In this document: positions 1 through 8,589 of the stretch, piece by piece
Layout: every line of letters starts with the position of its first letter
Numbering within the stretch: the first letter of the stretch is position 1
DNA from: an uncultured Lachnospiraceae bacterium
Lineage (GTDB): Bacteria > Bacillota > Clostridia > Lachnospirales > Lachnospiraceae
Length of the DNA stretch: 39,954 bases
Assembly: GCA_902794825.1 (NCBI GenBank)
Contig: CADBIU010000030.1
Location: forward strand, 1-39,954
Direction of reading: 5' to 3'
The notes under the pieces: generated by a model
The model's input: only the letters and a program-made list of their open reading frames with translations
Told to the model about the DNA's origin: nothing
Databases searched by the model: none
Program-made: the position numbers and the translations under genes

Positions 1-12
1 GCTTCGTGCCGC

Positions 13-1749
13 TTACGCGGTCACAGGGCAGACACCTGCCCGCTGTCCCGTTTGACCGGGATTACTTTTCTTTCTTCTGCGGCTGGCACACAGGATATCT
101 TTATAGGTTATGGCTTTCACTGTTCCGTACAGATACCCGCAGTCCATTCCTCCTGGGATAATCCGCTTGTTATATTTCCTTCCGGTATTGGCAGCTCCGT
201 TGATATCGGCGTTCATGACCTTCCCGTTATCCTGACGGTACAGGCCCCGCTTTACCCTCTTTCCGGTGAAGGATATGTTTTCCGCATCTCCTGTTCCGTA
301 TGTCGGGATATAGTCCCTGTTCCCGAAGCAGGCCTTGGAAGTATAGCTCTCTTCCTGAAGGATGACCCGGATCCCGTACCGCACACAGACTGCCTGCAGG
401 ATACGGCGGAACCTCGCGAAGGGGACCTGCACGAAGGACTGGTTTGTCTTTTTCTTCAGGTTTATCCCCTGCTTCTGGCCTTTGTTGTAGCCGACGATGA
501 GGTAGGAAAGGCCCCTCTCCTCCATCGTCCGGCAGATATAGTGGGCATACTTGTAGAATGTATCCCGCAGGAAAGCGTCACGCTTCCTGGAGATCCGCTC
601 CATCTGCCTTGTCACCGGAGGATGGTAAGTCTTCGGGTCATGCCCCTTCATCTGTTCGGACCGCAGGAATGCCTATGTCTTCGGGTCATGTCCCTTCATC
701 TGTTCAGAACGCAGGAACGCCATCCTCTTGTTATACCACTGGTTGCAGGCCTTTATCGCTCCGCCCTTGACAACAATGGGTGTGTTCCCCTTGTTGTCTG
801 CCATGGCTGCGAAGTTATCAAGGCCTGGGTCCAGCATCATGTCCCCGGAAGTGTTCCCGTCAGCACCGATGATATCTTTTTCCTTCGGGAGCAGGTCGTC
901 TTCCAGGATGCCGTCATCCGTGACGATCTGGACCTGGTATGCACCGAAGTACGGGACTGCCCGCACCTCGATGAGTTTCTCTTCTGATCCGCGTTCTGCC
1001 TTTGAAGCATGCGGGAGCCTTGAAACATCAAGGCCGGGGCGCACCCTTTTCTTCCCTTCTTCAACAACGGCGTAAGGAAAGAACAGACTCCCGTTCTTAA
1101 TACTGCAGGCCAGGTTTGAAAAGACAGCGGTGCTCTTTCCCCCAGACTTCCTGTATCCCGGGATCCTCGGCTTCCCTGTATGGCCGGACGCATCAGTATA
1201 AGCTTTCCTGCTCTCAAAGTATCCTTTCCACGCCTCACAGCAGTCGCTTATGGCGTTCTGGATGACATGGGAATGGAAGGACCGGTAATCCGTATTCTCC
1301 GTATGCCGGAACACAGCATCGAGGAGCCCGTAGGAAGCGAACCACTTTTCCGCCGTCGGCATGGAAAACTGAATGTATTTCACTCTCGAAAGCTTAGTCT
1401 TGCGTAAGGCTGCAGAAAGACTCCTGTCCAGGAAGACCCTGAAGATCTTTACGAAGTGCTTCATCCTTAAGGAGAAGTTGATCCCGGGGATGGATCCGGC
1501 AAAAGTCCTTATGACTGACCTCTCGTTCTCCGTACGGAGGGAAATATCTTTCTTCAGGCCGGTCATGAGGTTGCGGATATGGAAGTTGGCGACATTGTAC
1601 ATGTTATTGGCACACAGGCATGCCCTGTCAATGTACAGGTACATCTTATCTGTTTTATGAATGTCAATGCATTCGACGTGATACATGTATGTACTCCATT
1701 CCATCCGTTTTTTCCCGTACATAGGAATACCATGAAGCAACAGCTTCAT
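13..1749 (-). pseudogene. tnpB: TnpB-type (IS605 OrfB / IS1341-like) RNA-guided nuclease gene, interrupted by an in-frame amber codon
   Basis: TnpB proteins are RuvC-fold nucleases guided by an RNA from the transposon right end. The gene reads as two consecutive stretches in one frame, 1749-673 and 651-13. The first holds the N-terminal region and the first RuvC aspartate (LDPGLDNF, about residue 307). The second holds the glutamate in QEESYTSKA (about residue 100 of that part) and the last aspartate in NADINGAA (about residue 149). They are separated by a TAG at 675-673, inside a 48-bp tandem duplication encoding AFLRSEQMKGHDPKT twice. Removing one copy restores a single gene of about 540-560 codons. 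No tnpA lies in the window. The first ATG (1749) sits almost at the predicted transcription start; the ATG at 1686, behind GGAATGGAG, is the better start. The C4 zinc ribbon normally found between the catalytic E and D is absent. Any guide RNA would lie 3' of the gene, before base 1, so it cannot be seen. Confidence 0.85.
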
Positions 1750-1755
1750 ATATAC

Positions 1756-1794
1756 ATTATATCATCTAGAACGTGTGTTTACAAACATACGTTC
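1756..1794 (-). promoter_or_regulatory. tnpB promoter overlapped by a pair of LexA/SOS-box-like sites
   Basis: On the minus strand TTGTAA (1784-1779) and TATAAT (1761-1756) are separated by exactly 17 bases, a good sigma-A promoter facing tnpB. The spacer and -35 lie inside an imperfect 28-bp palindrome (1768-1795). Its two halves, GAACGTGTGTTT (1769-1780) and, on the other strand, GAACGTATGTTT (1794-1783), each fit the Gram-positive SOS-box pattern GAACRNRYGTTY. Binding by LexA is inference. Confidence 0.6.
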
Positions 1795-2014
1795 TGCTCC
1801 CGTGTTTTTCCTTACTCACATCGAAGATGTGGAACGCTCAAAAATAGGGAAGGTACATGTGCAGGCAATTCATCCCCTCCCTGTTCACTCGCAGGAACCT
1901 TAATTCCGACCGATCAACTGTTGAGCTTGTGAACTGAGGAAGGGGTCTTCTTGCTATTACTGCGGGTATTCTACAGTAGAAGAAAGGATCTTCTATGAAT
2001 TCGGAGGTTTTAAT

Positions 2015-2545
2015 ATGTGCAAGACTCATACAGACAGCAGGATCTTCCTGATCGCGGACACCCACTTCGGAGATGATAATATAAGACTTTATGAAGAGCG
2101 GCCGTTTCCTGATACTGATACAATGGATCTGGAAATGATCAGGCGCTGGAACTCGGTCGTGGGCGATCATGACCTTGTGTATCACCTCGGCGATTTCTGC
2201 TCCGGCGGCCAGGAGCGATGCAGGGAACTTCTCTCCCGTCTGAAGGGACGCAAGTTTCTTGTGATGGGCAACCACGACTCTTATCTGTCTCCGCAGCAGT
2301 GGCGGGATCTTGGCTTTGAGGAGTGTTATGATCTTCCGGTCATATTAAAAGATTTTTTTATCCTCTCCCATACGCCTCTTTATGTCACTCGCAACATGCC
2401 CTATGCAAATCTCTACGGTCATGTACACAGCAGTCCCACCTATCGGTCCGTCAGCAGCCGCAGCGCCTGCGTCAGTGTGGAGCGCATTTACTACACGCCG
2501 ATCCTTCTTGAAACACTGCGGGATCAGATGCTTGAAGAGGAATAA
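2015..2545 (+). CDS. calcineurin-like metallophosphoesterase family protein
   Basis: The 176-residue protein has the metallophosphoesterase motifs in order: an ADTHFGD metal site near residue 14, YHLGDF near residue 57, GNHD near residue 85, LSHTP near residue 118 and GHVH near residue 135. These ligands build the two-metal centre that hydrolyses phosphomonoesters or phosphodiesters. The substrate is unknown; small stand-alone members of this type are common and mostly uncharacterised. The start is set by GGAGG seven bases before ATG. It is probably cytoplasmic, as no signal peptide or membrane segment is seen. It appears to be a single-gene unit: broken tnpB diverges upstream, and repeats plus a bidirectional terminator follow. 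Confidence 0.85.
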   Translation: MCKTHTDSRIFLIADTHFGDDNIRLYEERPFPDTDTMDLEMIRRWNSVVGDHDLVYHLGDFCSGGQERCRELLSRLKGRKFLVMGNHDSYLSPQQWRDLGFEECYDLPVILKDFFILSHTPLYVTRNMPYANLYGHVHSSPTYRSVSSRSACVSVERIYYTPILLETLRDQMLEEE

Positions 2546-2600
2546 TCGTTACTTCAGATACAAGTTATTGCTTTTTGCACGGTTCTGACGTCTTGATTCA

Positions 2601-2793
2601 TTTCTGCCCTTTAAGTGCCGCTGGATACCTTCCGGCGGCACTTTAACGGCAATTCCAACCATTTTGATCATTTCTGCCCTTTGAATGCTGCTGGATATCC
2701 TCCAGCGGCACTTTAACGGCAATATCAACTGTTTTGAACGTTTCTGCCCTTTGAATGCCGCTGGATATCCTCCGGCGGCACTTAAAGGGCAGT
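2601..2793. repeat. three tandem ~70-bp hairpin repeats
   Basis: The motif TTTCTGCCCTTT recurs at 2601, 2671 and 2741, an exact 70-base period. Each unit carries a GC-rich inverted repeat (TGCCGCTGG facing CCGGCGGCA, or a variant). The third unit is the most perfect hairpin, with CTGCCCTTT facing AAAGGGCAG at its ends (2744-2792). Differences in unit 2 (left TGCTGCTGG, right CCAGCGGCA) keep pairing through G-T wobble or restored pairs, which suggests the structure is conserved. The array lies downstream of the phosphoesterase gene. Confidence 0.85.
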
Positions 2794-2838
2794 CGGCCTA
2801 ATTTTTAAAAAAAGCCTGCTGCCACTGCACACAAAACA

Positions 2839-2876
2839 CCCCCGGATTTGAACCACTTCAAATCCGGGGGCTTTCT
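2839..2876. terminator. bidirectional rho-independent terminator
   Basis: A perfect 14-bp stem (2839-2852 with 2857-2870) and a 4-base CCAC loop separate the plus-strand phosphoesterase from the minus-strand transporter operon. CTTTCTTT follows on the plus strand and TGTTTTGTGTG on the minus strand, so it can serve both. Confidence 0.85.
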
Positions 2877-3689
2877 TTACTGCGCTGCCGCCAGCAGCTG
2901 CTTCGTATACTCTTCCTTTGGATGATCGTAGACTTCATCCACTGTTCCCTGCTCCACAATTCTTCCCTTTTTCATGACAAGGACTCTGTCGCAGAGCTGA
3001 TACACGACGTTGAGATCGTGTGAAATGAACAGATAGCTCAGGTCCAGTTCTTCCCGCAGGTCGCGAAGAAGCTGTAGGATCTGGGCCTGGATCGTTACGT
3101 CCAGTGCGGAGACCGGCTCGTCCGCGATGATAAAGCGTGGTCTTCTGATCAGGGCTGCTGCAATGCTGACTCGCTGCCTCTGGCCGCCGGACAACTCCGA
3201 AGGCCTTGCATTCAGAAGCTCCTGAGGGAGCTCTACTTTGGCGAGCATATCGCGGACGCGGCGCTTTCTTTCCGCCTCGTCGTATTTTCCGAATACGCGG
3301 AGGGGCTCCTCCAGCGACCACTCCACCGTGTATGCGGGGTTCAGCGAGCTGTAAGGATCCTGGAAAATGATCTGCGGGCGCTTTGTGTAGTGCACAATGC
3401 TTCCCTCCTCAGGCTCGAGCATTCCGAGGATCATTCTGGCCAGGGTAGACTTGCCGGTTCCGCTCTCTCCTACAAGCCCCATGATCTCGCCGTGGCGAAT
3501 GTTGAAATCCACATCGTAGAGGACCTGCTGGTACTTGCCTTTGCCGAAGAGTCCTGGCGTGCGGTACCCGCCGCTCACATGATTTACCTCGAGTACAAGC
3601 TGCTTTTGGGCTTCAGTCACCGCCTCAGCGGCGGGATCGGCGCCGAATCCTGTCATCGATGTGATCGTGTTCAGAATACTGTCAGCCAT
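2877..3689 (-). CDS. Opp/Dpp-type peptide ABC transporter ATP-binding protein (F position)
   Basis: This is the second ATPase of the peptide importer. Together with the ATPase encoded just upstream it powers uptake through the two permeases. It has Walker A GESGTGKS, signature LSGGQRQR, Walker B FIIADEP and the switch-region SHD. I place the start at 3689 ([11 protein letters not shown]): AGGAGG lies eight bases upstream, while the longer reading frame to 3809 adds a basic leader that overlaps the upstream gene. The start overlaps the end of the D-position gene by eight bases, which suggests translational coupling. It is the last gene of the operon, and its stop is next to the bidirectional terminator. 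Confidence 0.93.
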   Translation of the reverse strand: MADSILNTITSMTGFGADPAAEAVTEAQKQLVLEVNHVSGGYRTPGLFGKGKYQQVLYDVDFNIRHGEIMGLVGESGTGKSTLARMILGMLEPEEGSIVHYTKRPQIIFQDPYSSLNPAYTVEWSLEEPLRVFGKYDEAERKRRVRDMLAKVELPQELLNARPSELSGGQRQRVSIAAALIRRPRFIIADEPVSALDVTIQAQILQLLRDLREELDLSYLFISHDLNVVYQLCDRVLVMKKGRIVEQGTVDEVYDHPKEEYTKQLLAAAQ

Positions 3690-4599
3690 TGCGATCACCT
3701 CCTGTCTGCCCGGAGTCTGCGGACGCGGCATTCCCGGAATCCGCTGACACGGTTTGTCCGCCCTCTGCAGGCTGCATCTGTCCGGTTTCTTCCGCTTCTT
3801 CCTCCGCATGCTTTCTCGCGATCACTTTCACTCTGGCGGGAATGCACTCGATCAGGTGCTGTGTATAGGGATGCTGGGGATTAAAAAAGACATTTCGTGT
3901 CGAGCCTTCTTCCACGATCACTCCCCTCTGCATGACGGCAACACGTTTGCAGAGTTTTCGCACAACGTTGAGGTTGTGAGAGATGAAGAGCATGGACATC
4001 CCGTGTTTTCTGTTCAGTTTTTTCAAAAGTTCCAGGATCTGCGCCTGGATCGTCACATCCAATGCAGTCGTGGGCTCGTCCAAAAGGAGCAGGCTGGGAC
4101 GCGCCACGATAGCCGCGGCGATCATGGATCTCTGAAGCATTCCGCCGGAGAGCTCGTGAGGATACTTGTTGTACACTTCCTCGGGATCAGGCAGTTCTAC
4201 GTCCTCAAGAGCCTGGATCGCTCTCTTTTTGCGTTCCTCGGGACTGAGGTCCGTGTGAATGTCCAGGACTTCTTCCACCTGTCTGCCGACCTTCATCAGA
4301 GGGTCCATAGCGCTCATAGGCTCCTGGAAAACGACGCCGATCTTATTTCCCTGCACCTTGCGAAGGAGTGCCCTGTTTGCGTGGAGCATATCTTCGCCGT
4401 CCACAAGGACGTCGCCCCTGTAATCACATTTTTTGCGGGGAAGGAGGCCGGCGATGCTCATCGCCGTGACGGATTTTCCGGAGCCGGACTCTCCCACAAG
4501 GCCCAGGATCTCCCCGTCCTTAAGGGTGAAGCTCACGCCTGCCACCGCTTCTCTGTCTCTGTTATGAAACTTTACATGGAGATCTCTGACTTCCAGCAT
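3682..4599 (-). CDS. Opp/Dpp-type peptide ABC transporter ATP-binding protein (D position)
   Basis: This ATPase of 305 residues has Walker A GESGSGKS, signature LSGGMLQR, Walker B LLLLDEP and FISHN. The C-terminal end has the [12 protein letters not shown] segment of the oligopeptide/nickel ABC family. The last 45 residues are a low-complexity acidic and Ser/Gly/Gln-rich tail with repeated SADSG, replacing the conserved C-terminal extension seen in typical DppD/OppD proteins. The switch sequence has SHN instead of the usual SHD, a change worth noting because the histidine is kept. The start codon overlaps the stop of the upstream permease by one base (TGATG). Substrate, peptide or otherwise, is not decided by the sequence. 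Confidence 0.92.
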   Translation of the reverse strand: MLEVRDLHVKFHNRDREAVAGVSFTLKDGEILGLVGESGSGKSVTAMSIAGLLPRKKCDYRGDVLVDGEDMLHANRALLRKVQGNKIGVVFQEPMSAMDPLMKVGRQVEEVLDIHTDLSPEERKKRAIQALEDVELPDPEEVYNKYPHELSGGMLQRSMIAAAIVARPSLLLLDEPTTALDVTIQAQILELLKKLNRKHGMSMLFISHNLNVVRKLCKRVAVMQRGVIVEEGSTRNVFFNPQHPYTQHLIECIPARVKVIARKHAEEEAEETGQMQPAEGGQTVSADSGNAASADSGQTGGDRNG

Positions 4600-5408
4600 C
4601 AGTCCACCTCCTTATTCATGATCTGCAGTCCTTCTCCGATCAGGCTGACGCCGAACACAAGGAGCGCGATCACGCCGCCTACGCTGAGCGCGTACCAGGG
4701 CGCTGAGCGGAACATTCCCTGTGCTTCGGAAAGCATATAACCCATTGACACGTCCGGAGGCGTCACGCCGATGCCGAGAAAGCTCATGCTTGCCTCCGCG
4801 AGGACTGCGTTATTAAAACCGATCGTCAGCGCCGGGAGCAGCACATGCAGCGTATTGGGCAGCATGTGGATCAAAAGGATCCTCAGGTTCGACGCTCCCA
4901 TCAGCCTCGCGCTGATAATATAATTCACGTCTCTCTGCGCAGCGAAAGCAGTTCTCATCATGCGCGCGTAACTGGGGACAAAAACGATCCCCAGAGCAAT
5001 GATCACATTATACTTGCCCGGTCCCAGAATACTGATGATGACCAGCGCAAGAAGAATGCTCGGAAATGCCGTCAGAGCGTCATTAAGGCGCATCAGCACT
5101 TCGTCCACAATGCCGCCGAAATATCCGGTCACAGCTCCGACTACTGTTCCGACCCCTGCGCCGATCAGGATCGTCAGCGCCGCGATCATCAGTGTCGTTC
5201 CCGATCCCTGCATGACACGGCTGAAAATATCGCGGCCGAACTTGTCCGTCCCGAACAGATGCGCCGCTGACGGTGCCTGAAGCTTTGCGGAACTCATCTT
5301 GGTGGGGGGATAAGGAGTGTAAAAGTGTCCGACGAGGATCCACAGGACGATGATTCCTGTTATGATACACCCGGCAATAAGATATCTGTTCAATTTTTTC
5401 TTCATCAT
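4599..5408 (-). CDS. Opp/Dpp-type ABC transporter permease (C position)
   Basis: This 269-residue inner-membrane permease has an N-terminal transmembrane helix (ILVGHFYTPYPP region), followed by the LFGTDKFGRDIFSR motif characteristic of the DppC/OppC family. The EAA loop that contacts the ATPase appears as ISARLMGASNLRILLIHMLPN. It starts with ATGATG overlapping the stop of the preceding permease by four bases, with GGAGG upstream. It forms the translocation channel together with the B-position permease. Confidence 0.93.
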   Translation of the reverse strand: MMKKKLNRYLIAGCIITGIIVLWILVGHFYTPYPPTKMSSAKLQAPSAAHLFGTDKFGRDIFSRVMQGSGTTLMIAALTILIGAGVGTVVGAVTGYFGGIVDEVLMRLNDALTAFPSILLALVIISILGPGKYNVIIALGIVFVPSYARMMRTAFAAQRDVNYIISARLMGASNLRILLIHMLPNTLHVLLPALTIGFNNAVLAEASMSFLGIGVTPPDVSMGYMLSEAQGMFRSAPWYALSVGGVIALLVFGVSLIGEGLQIMNKEVD

Positions 5409-6355
5409 GCGCGGCCTCCCAGTTTAAGGCGCGGATCTATTTTTTGATTGATCAGATCCGCAACGGTTCCCGAGAGAATGACCCAAAACGCAAGAATGAC
5501 GACAAGCGCCTCTACGACCGGATAATCTCTGTTGGAGATCGACGCGACAAGAAATCTTCCCATTCCCGGGATTCCGAAGACCTGCTCGACGACTATGCTG
5601 CCGCCCACGATCTCCGCCATTGTCTGGCCCAGAAACGTGATCGTCGGAACAAGGGAGTTCTTCATGACGTGCTTTTTCAGGACTTCCACCCTGTCGTTGC
5701 CTCTCGAGATCGCCGTCCGCACATAGTCCTTCTCCATCTCCTCAATGAGCGTGCTCTTGAGCATTCTCACAGCCATCGCGATCCTCGGGATCGCAATGCA
5801 CACTGCTGCAAAAAATAGATACCGGATCGCCCCGAACAGATCTCTTTCCATTTTCGGGAAATCCCCGGGAGTAAAAACCTTCAGAATGATCCCGAATACA
5901 TACGAGACCAGAATGCTCAGAAAGAAGGCTGGCACAGCCATGCACAGCTGATTGATCGTCGTCCCGATCCATTCAAAGCGGCTGCCGGATTTCTGCGCGG
6001 CGCGAAGCCCCAGAGGAAGAGAAAGAATGACAATGATCACAAAGCTGATCAGGACCATTACCAGAGTCACCTTCAGTTTGGGAATGATCAGGGAAGCTAC
6101 CGGCTGCCGGTAGCTGTAGGATATCCCCAGATTTCCGGAGAAAAATCCCAGTAACCAGTTAAAATATTGCACAAGGAAAGGCTTATCCAGTCCCAGTTCA
6201 TGCCGCATCATCTCAAGCTGTTTCTCTGTGGCGTTCATCCCCAGGATCGCTCGGGCCGGGTCTCCCGAGATGATGTGGAAAGCAGCAAAAGCCAGAAATG
6301 ATACCAGTATCATGGTAATAAATAATGCCAGAATTCGGCGGGCTGCATACTTCAA
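5405..6355 (-). CDS. Opp/Dpp-type ABC transporter permease (B position)
   Basis: This 316-residue permease has the N-terminal helix and the DPARAILG and LGLDKPFLVQYFNWL segments typical of DppB/OppB, and the EAA loop RTAISRGNDRVEVLKKHVMKN. About six membrane segments are visible. The start appears to be TTG at 6355 with GGAG nine bases upstream; no ATG is nearby in frame. It is the first gene after the binding-protein gene, from which it is separated by a hairpin that would reduce readthrough. Confidence 0.92.
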   Translation of the reverse strand: MKYAARRILALFITMILVSFLAFAAFHIISGDPARAILGMNATEKQLEMMRHELGLDKPFLVQYFNWLLGFFSGNLGISYSYRQPVASLIIPKLKVTLVMVLISFVIIVILSLPLGLRAAQKSGSRFEWIGTTINQLCMAVPAFFLSILVSYVFGIILKVFTPGDFPKMERDLFGAIRYLFFAAVCIAIPRIAMAVRMLKSTLIEEMEKDYVRTAISRGNDRVEVLKKHVMKNSLVPTITFLGQTMAEIVGGSIVVEQVFGIPGMGRFLVASISNRDYPVVEALVVILAFWVILSGTVADLINQKIDPRLKLGGRA

Positions 6356-6428
6356 AGTAAGTATCTCCTTCTATCGGGTCAGTCCGATTAGTTGCCGGTC
6401 CGGTCAGCCCGGTCCGGTCAAATTAAAA

Positions 6429-6461
6429 TGCGCAGCAATAAGAACACCCTATTGCTGCGCA
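6429..6461 (-). terminator. intra-operon terminator/attenuator after the binding-protein gene
   Basis: A 12-bp stem (TGCGCAGCAATA 6429-6440 with its complement 6450-6461) and a 9-base loop are followed on the minus strand by ATTTTAATTT. It lies between the binding-protein stop and the first permease. Partial termination here would give the usual excess of binding protein over membrane parts. Confidence 0.75.
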
Positions 6462-6494
6462 CATGATCGCTAAGTCAGATTCCGTTTTCCGTCA

Positions 6495-8069
6495 TCATTC
6501 CCACTTCAGTGTGGAGACATCCAGCACGTACAGAGGATAGAAGGTAAGTCCGGTCAGACCCTTGCGCACCGCGACCATATCCGCCATGTCCTGAATATAG
6601 ACACTTGCGGCGTGCTCGGTCAGATTCTTTTCCATCTCTTTGTATAATTTAACCTGCTCCGCGTCGTCATAGCATTTGACTGCCTGTTCGAAGAGAGCGT
6701 CATAGTCCGCGTTGTTGTAGTTGATGAAGTTATTTCCGCGGTTTCCTTCCGCGTCAGCTACGCGCTGGCCTGTAGTGAATCTCTCCAGAAGGCTTCTGGC
6801 CGTCAGAGGATCAGCGGTGAGGCCAATCACCGTGGACTGGAAGTTTCTTCCGGCGTAAGTATCCGCTTTCCAGGTCTCCCACTCCACGCGGTCCAGCGTC
6901 GCGTTAATACCGACTTCCTTAAGCTGCTCAGCGATGACCTCAGCGGTGTCGCAATGAGGCTGATAGTTGGAGGGGACTGTGATGGTCATGTCGAAGCCAT
7001 TGGGATAGCCTGCCTGTGCGAGAAGATCCTTAGCCTTGGCGACATCGTGCTCATAGTAGTTAACCAGGCTCTCGTCATAATACTTTGTGAACGCAGGGAA
7101 CACGTTGGATCCGATGGGGAAACCATAACCGTCAAAAGCCATGTCCAGAATGCCCTGTCTGTCTACTGCGTAGCACAGAGCCTGACGAACGAGTTCGTTG
7201 TCAAAAGGCGCCGTTTCATTGTTGAGGTAGAGCGCCTGAACCAGGTTCATCTCGCCCTGCTCGATATTGAAATTGTCCTTGTTGAGTTCAGCCACCTGAG
7301 TGCTGCTCAAGTGGGATACAAGATCCAGCGCGCCGCTCTCAAGACCCATTACCAGGCCTTCTACTTTCTCGTTGATCTTATATGTGACCTTGTCGATATT
7401 GCCGGGAGTTCCCCAGTAATCCGCAAACTTCTCAAGTTCGACGGATTCCTGCGCTGTACGGCCAACATATTTATAAGGTCCTGTACCTACCGGCGCGGTG
7501 TCCTGTTTGTCATAGTCAGCGGGAAGAATAGCCAGCGTCAGAAGAGACATCAATTCTGTGTTGGGCTCACTGAGCGTCATCACGAGTTTGTTGTCCCCGT
7601 CCTTCTCAAGGCTCTCAATGCACTGAAGTCCTGTGGAAGTCTGCGGATTGACCTTGGGATCATCCTTGCAGCGCTGGATAGAATAGATCACGTCGTCAAG
7701 ATCCACCGTATCACCGTTGTGGAACTTCACGCCGTCGCGAAGTGTAAAAGTATATACAAGACCGTCATCGGAAATCTGAACATCCGACGCCACTGCGGGG
7801 ACAGTATTTCCATTAGAGTCATACTTTACAAGTCCCTCAAAGACATTGAACATTACTTCCTTGGTTCCGGCCGCTACTGCGTAGTGCGGATCGAGGCTCT
7901 GGTCGAGATCCTGCGCGATACCGATCACGATCTCATTGGCCTTCGCTCTCTCAGTCGCTTCCTGCGTTCCGGCAGCGCCTGTGTTCTGTGCTGTTCCTTT
8001 GCCGCAGCCTCCGAGGATCGCTCCCACCATGCTTACAGCAAGGATCCCTGCCAGTAGTTTTTTCTTCAT
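6495..8069 (-). CDS. Opp/Dpp-type extracellular solute-binding lipoprotein (SBP_bac_5)
   Basis: This peptide-binding component captures substrate outside the membrane and delivers it to the permeases. From the start at 8069 (AAAGGAG five bases upstream) the protein is 524 residues. It has a lysine-rich signal peptide and the lipobox LGGC, so the mature protein would be lipid-anchored. The family 5 binding-protein fold shows in the DQSLDPHYA region, VYTFTLRDGVKFHNG and AFDNELVRQALCYAVDRQGI. An in-frame ATGATG at 8087 with its own GGAG is a less likely start. Substrate cannot be called; oligopeptide is the default for the family. First gene of the operon. Confidence 0.92.
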   Translation of the reverse strand: MKKKLLAGILAVSMVGAILGGCGKGTAQNTGAAGTQEATERAKANEIVIGIAQDLDQSLDPHYAVAAGTKEVMFNVFEGLVKYDSNGNTVPAVASDVQISDDGLVYTFTLRDGVKFHNGDTVDLDDVIYSIQRCKDDPKVNPQTSTGLQCIESLEKDGDNKLVMTLSEPNTELMSLLTLAILPADYDKQDTAPVGTGPYKYVGRTAQESVELEKFADYWGTPGNIDKVTYKINEKVEGLVMGLESGALDLVSHLSSTQVAELNKDNFNIEQGEMNLVQALYLNNETAPFDNELVRQALCYAVDRQGILDMAFDGYGFPIGSNVFPAFTKYYDESLVNYYEHDVAKAKDLLAQAGYPNGFDMTITVPSNYQPHCDTAEVIAEQLKEVGINATLDRVEWETWKADTYAGRNFQSTVIGLTADPLTARSLLERFTTGQRVADAEGNRGNNFINYNNADYDALFEQAVKCYDDAEQVKLYKEMEKNLTEHAASVYIQDMADMVAVRKGLTGLTFYPLYVLDVSTLKWE

Positions 8070-8144
8070 TAGTTCTCCTTTCATCACTGCTCTCCTTCAT
8101 CGAGAGTCAATGTGGGGCATTACGCCCATTTGCTTGCCGTGAAC

Positions 8145-8173
8145 ATTGTATGATATTGACAAATTTTTTACAA
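8145..8173 (-). promoter_or_regulatory. promoter of the peptide transporter operon
   Basis: On the minus strand TTGTAA (8173-8168), a 17-base spacer and TACAAT (8150-8145) face the binding-protein gene about 75 bases downstream. No clear operator is seen. Confidence 0.6.
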
Positions 8174-8272
8174 GCGATTAGCGCATTTGAGAGCGAAATA
8201 ATTGTATAAAATACTGTGCTGCAATAAACTGCGGCGGCAGGTTCGCGTTCTGCGCACAGCTCCGAATTGTGC

Positions 8273-8303
8273 AAAAAAAAAGGAACCGAGATCTTCGGTT
8301 CCC
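8273..8303 (-). terminator. terminator of the tRNA-Gly transcript
   Basis: GGAACCGA and TCGGTTCC form a short stem (8282-8302) followed on the minus strand by an unbroken run of T residues (complement of 8273-8281). It lies directly after the second tRNA-Gly gene. Confidence 0.85.
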
Positions 8304-8307
8304 TGAG

Positions 8308-8380
8308 AGCGATAGACGAGGCTCGAACTCGCGACCTCCACCTTGGCAAGGTGGCGTACTACCAACTGTACTACTATCGC
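8308..8380 (-). tRNA. tRNA-Gly (GCC), copy 2
   Basis: A cloverleaf is readable: acceptor GCGATAG pairs with CTATCGC, the anticodon loop is CTTGCCAAG with anticodon GCC, and the T arm has GTTCGAGC. No CCA is encoded. It is identical over 73 bases to the copy 108 bases upstream. Confidence 0.95.
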
Positions 8381-8415
8381 ATTTATTAAACTGTTTGGCA
8401 ACCCGCGTTGCCGAG

Positions 8416-8488
8416 AGCGATAGACGAGGCTCGAACTCGCGACCTCCACCTTGGCAAGGTGGCGTACTACCAACTGTACTACTATCGC
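8416..8488 (-). tRNA. tRNA-Gly (GCC), copy 1
   Basis: Same 73-base gene as its neighbour with anticodon GCC; first in the two-gene transcript. The 35-base spacer between the copies is the only non-duplicated part. Confidence 0.95.
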
Positions 8489-8522
8489 ATTTACAACCGT
8501 TTTTCAGCGGTGGACATGAATT

Positions 8523-8551
8523 AATATACCTCAGCGTCCACCGCGTGTCAA
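8523..8551 (-). promoter_or_regulatory. promoter of the tRNA-Gly pair
   Basis: A consensus -35 TTGACA (8551-8546), a 17-base spacer and TATATT (8528-8523) on the minus strand sit 35 bases upstream of the first tRNA-Gly. Confidence 0.85.
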
Positions 8552-8589
8552 CAGTTTTTTTCGTTTTATTCAGATTGGCTTTTCCACTC

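Noticed and set aside
1863-1880. GCAATTCATCCCC motif upstream of the broken tnpB as a transposon end
   Set aside because: It recalls IS605-type right ends, but lies on the 5' side of tnpB and no hairpin or matching end was found; evidence is too thin.
2601-2793. Possible CRISPR array
   Set aside because: Only three units, repeats are far longer than the differences between them, there are no unique spacers and no cas genes.
6380-6425. Short direct repeat of GGTCCGGTCAG type downstream of the oppA-like gene
   Set aside because: Two short imperfect copies only; likely chance next to the terminator.
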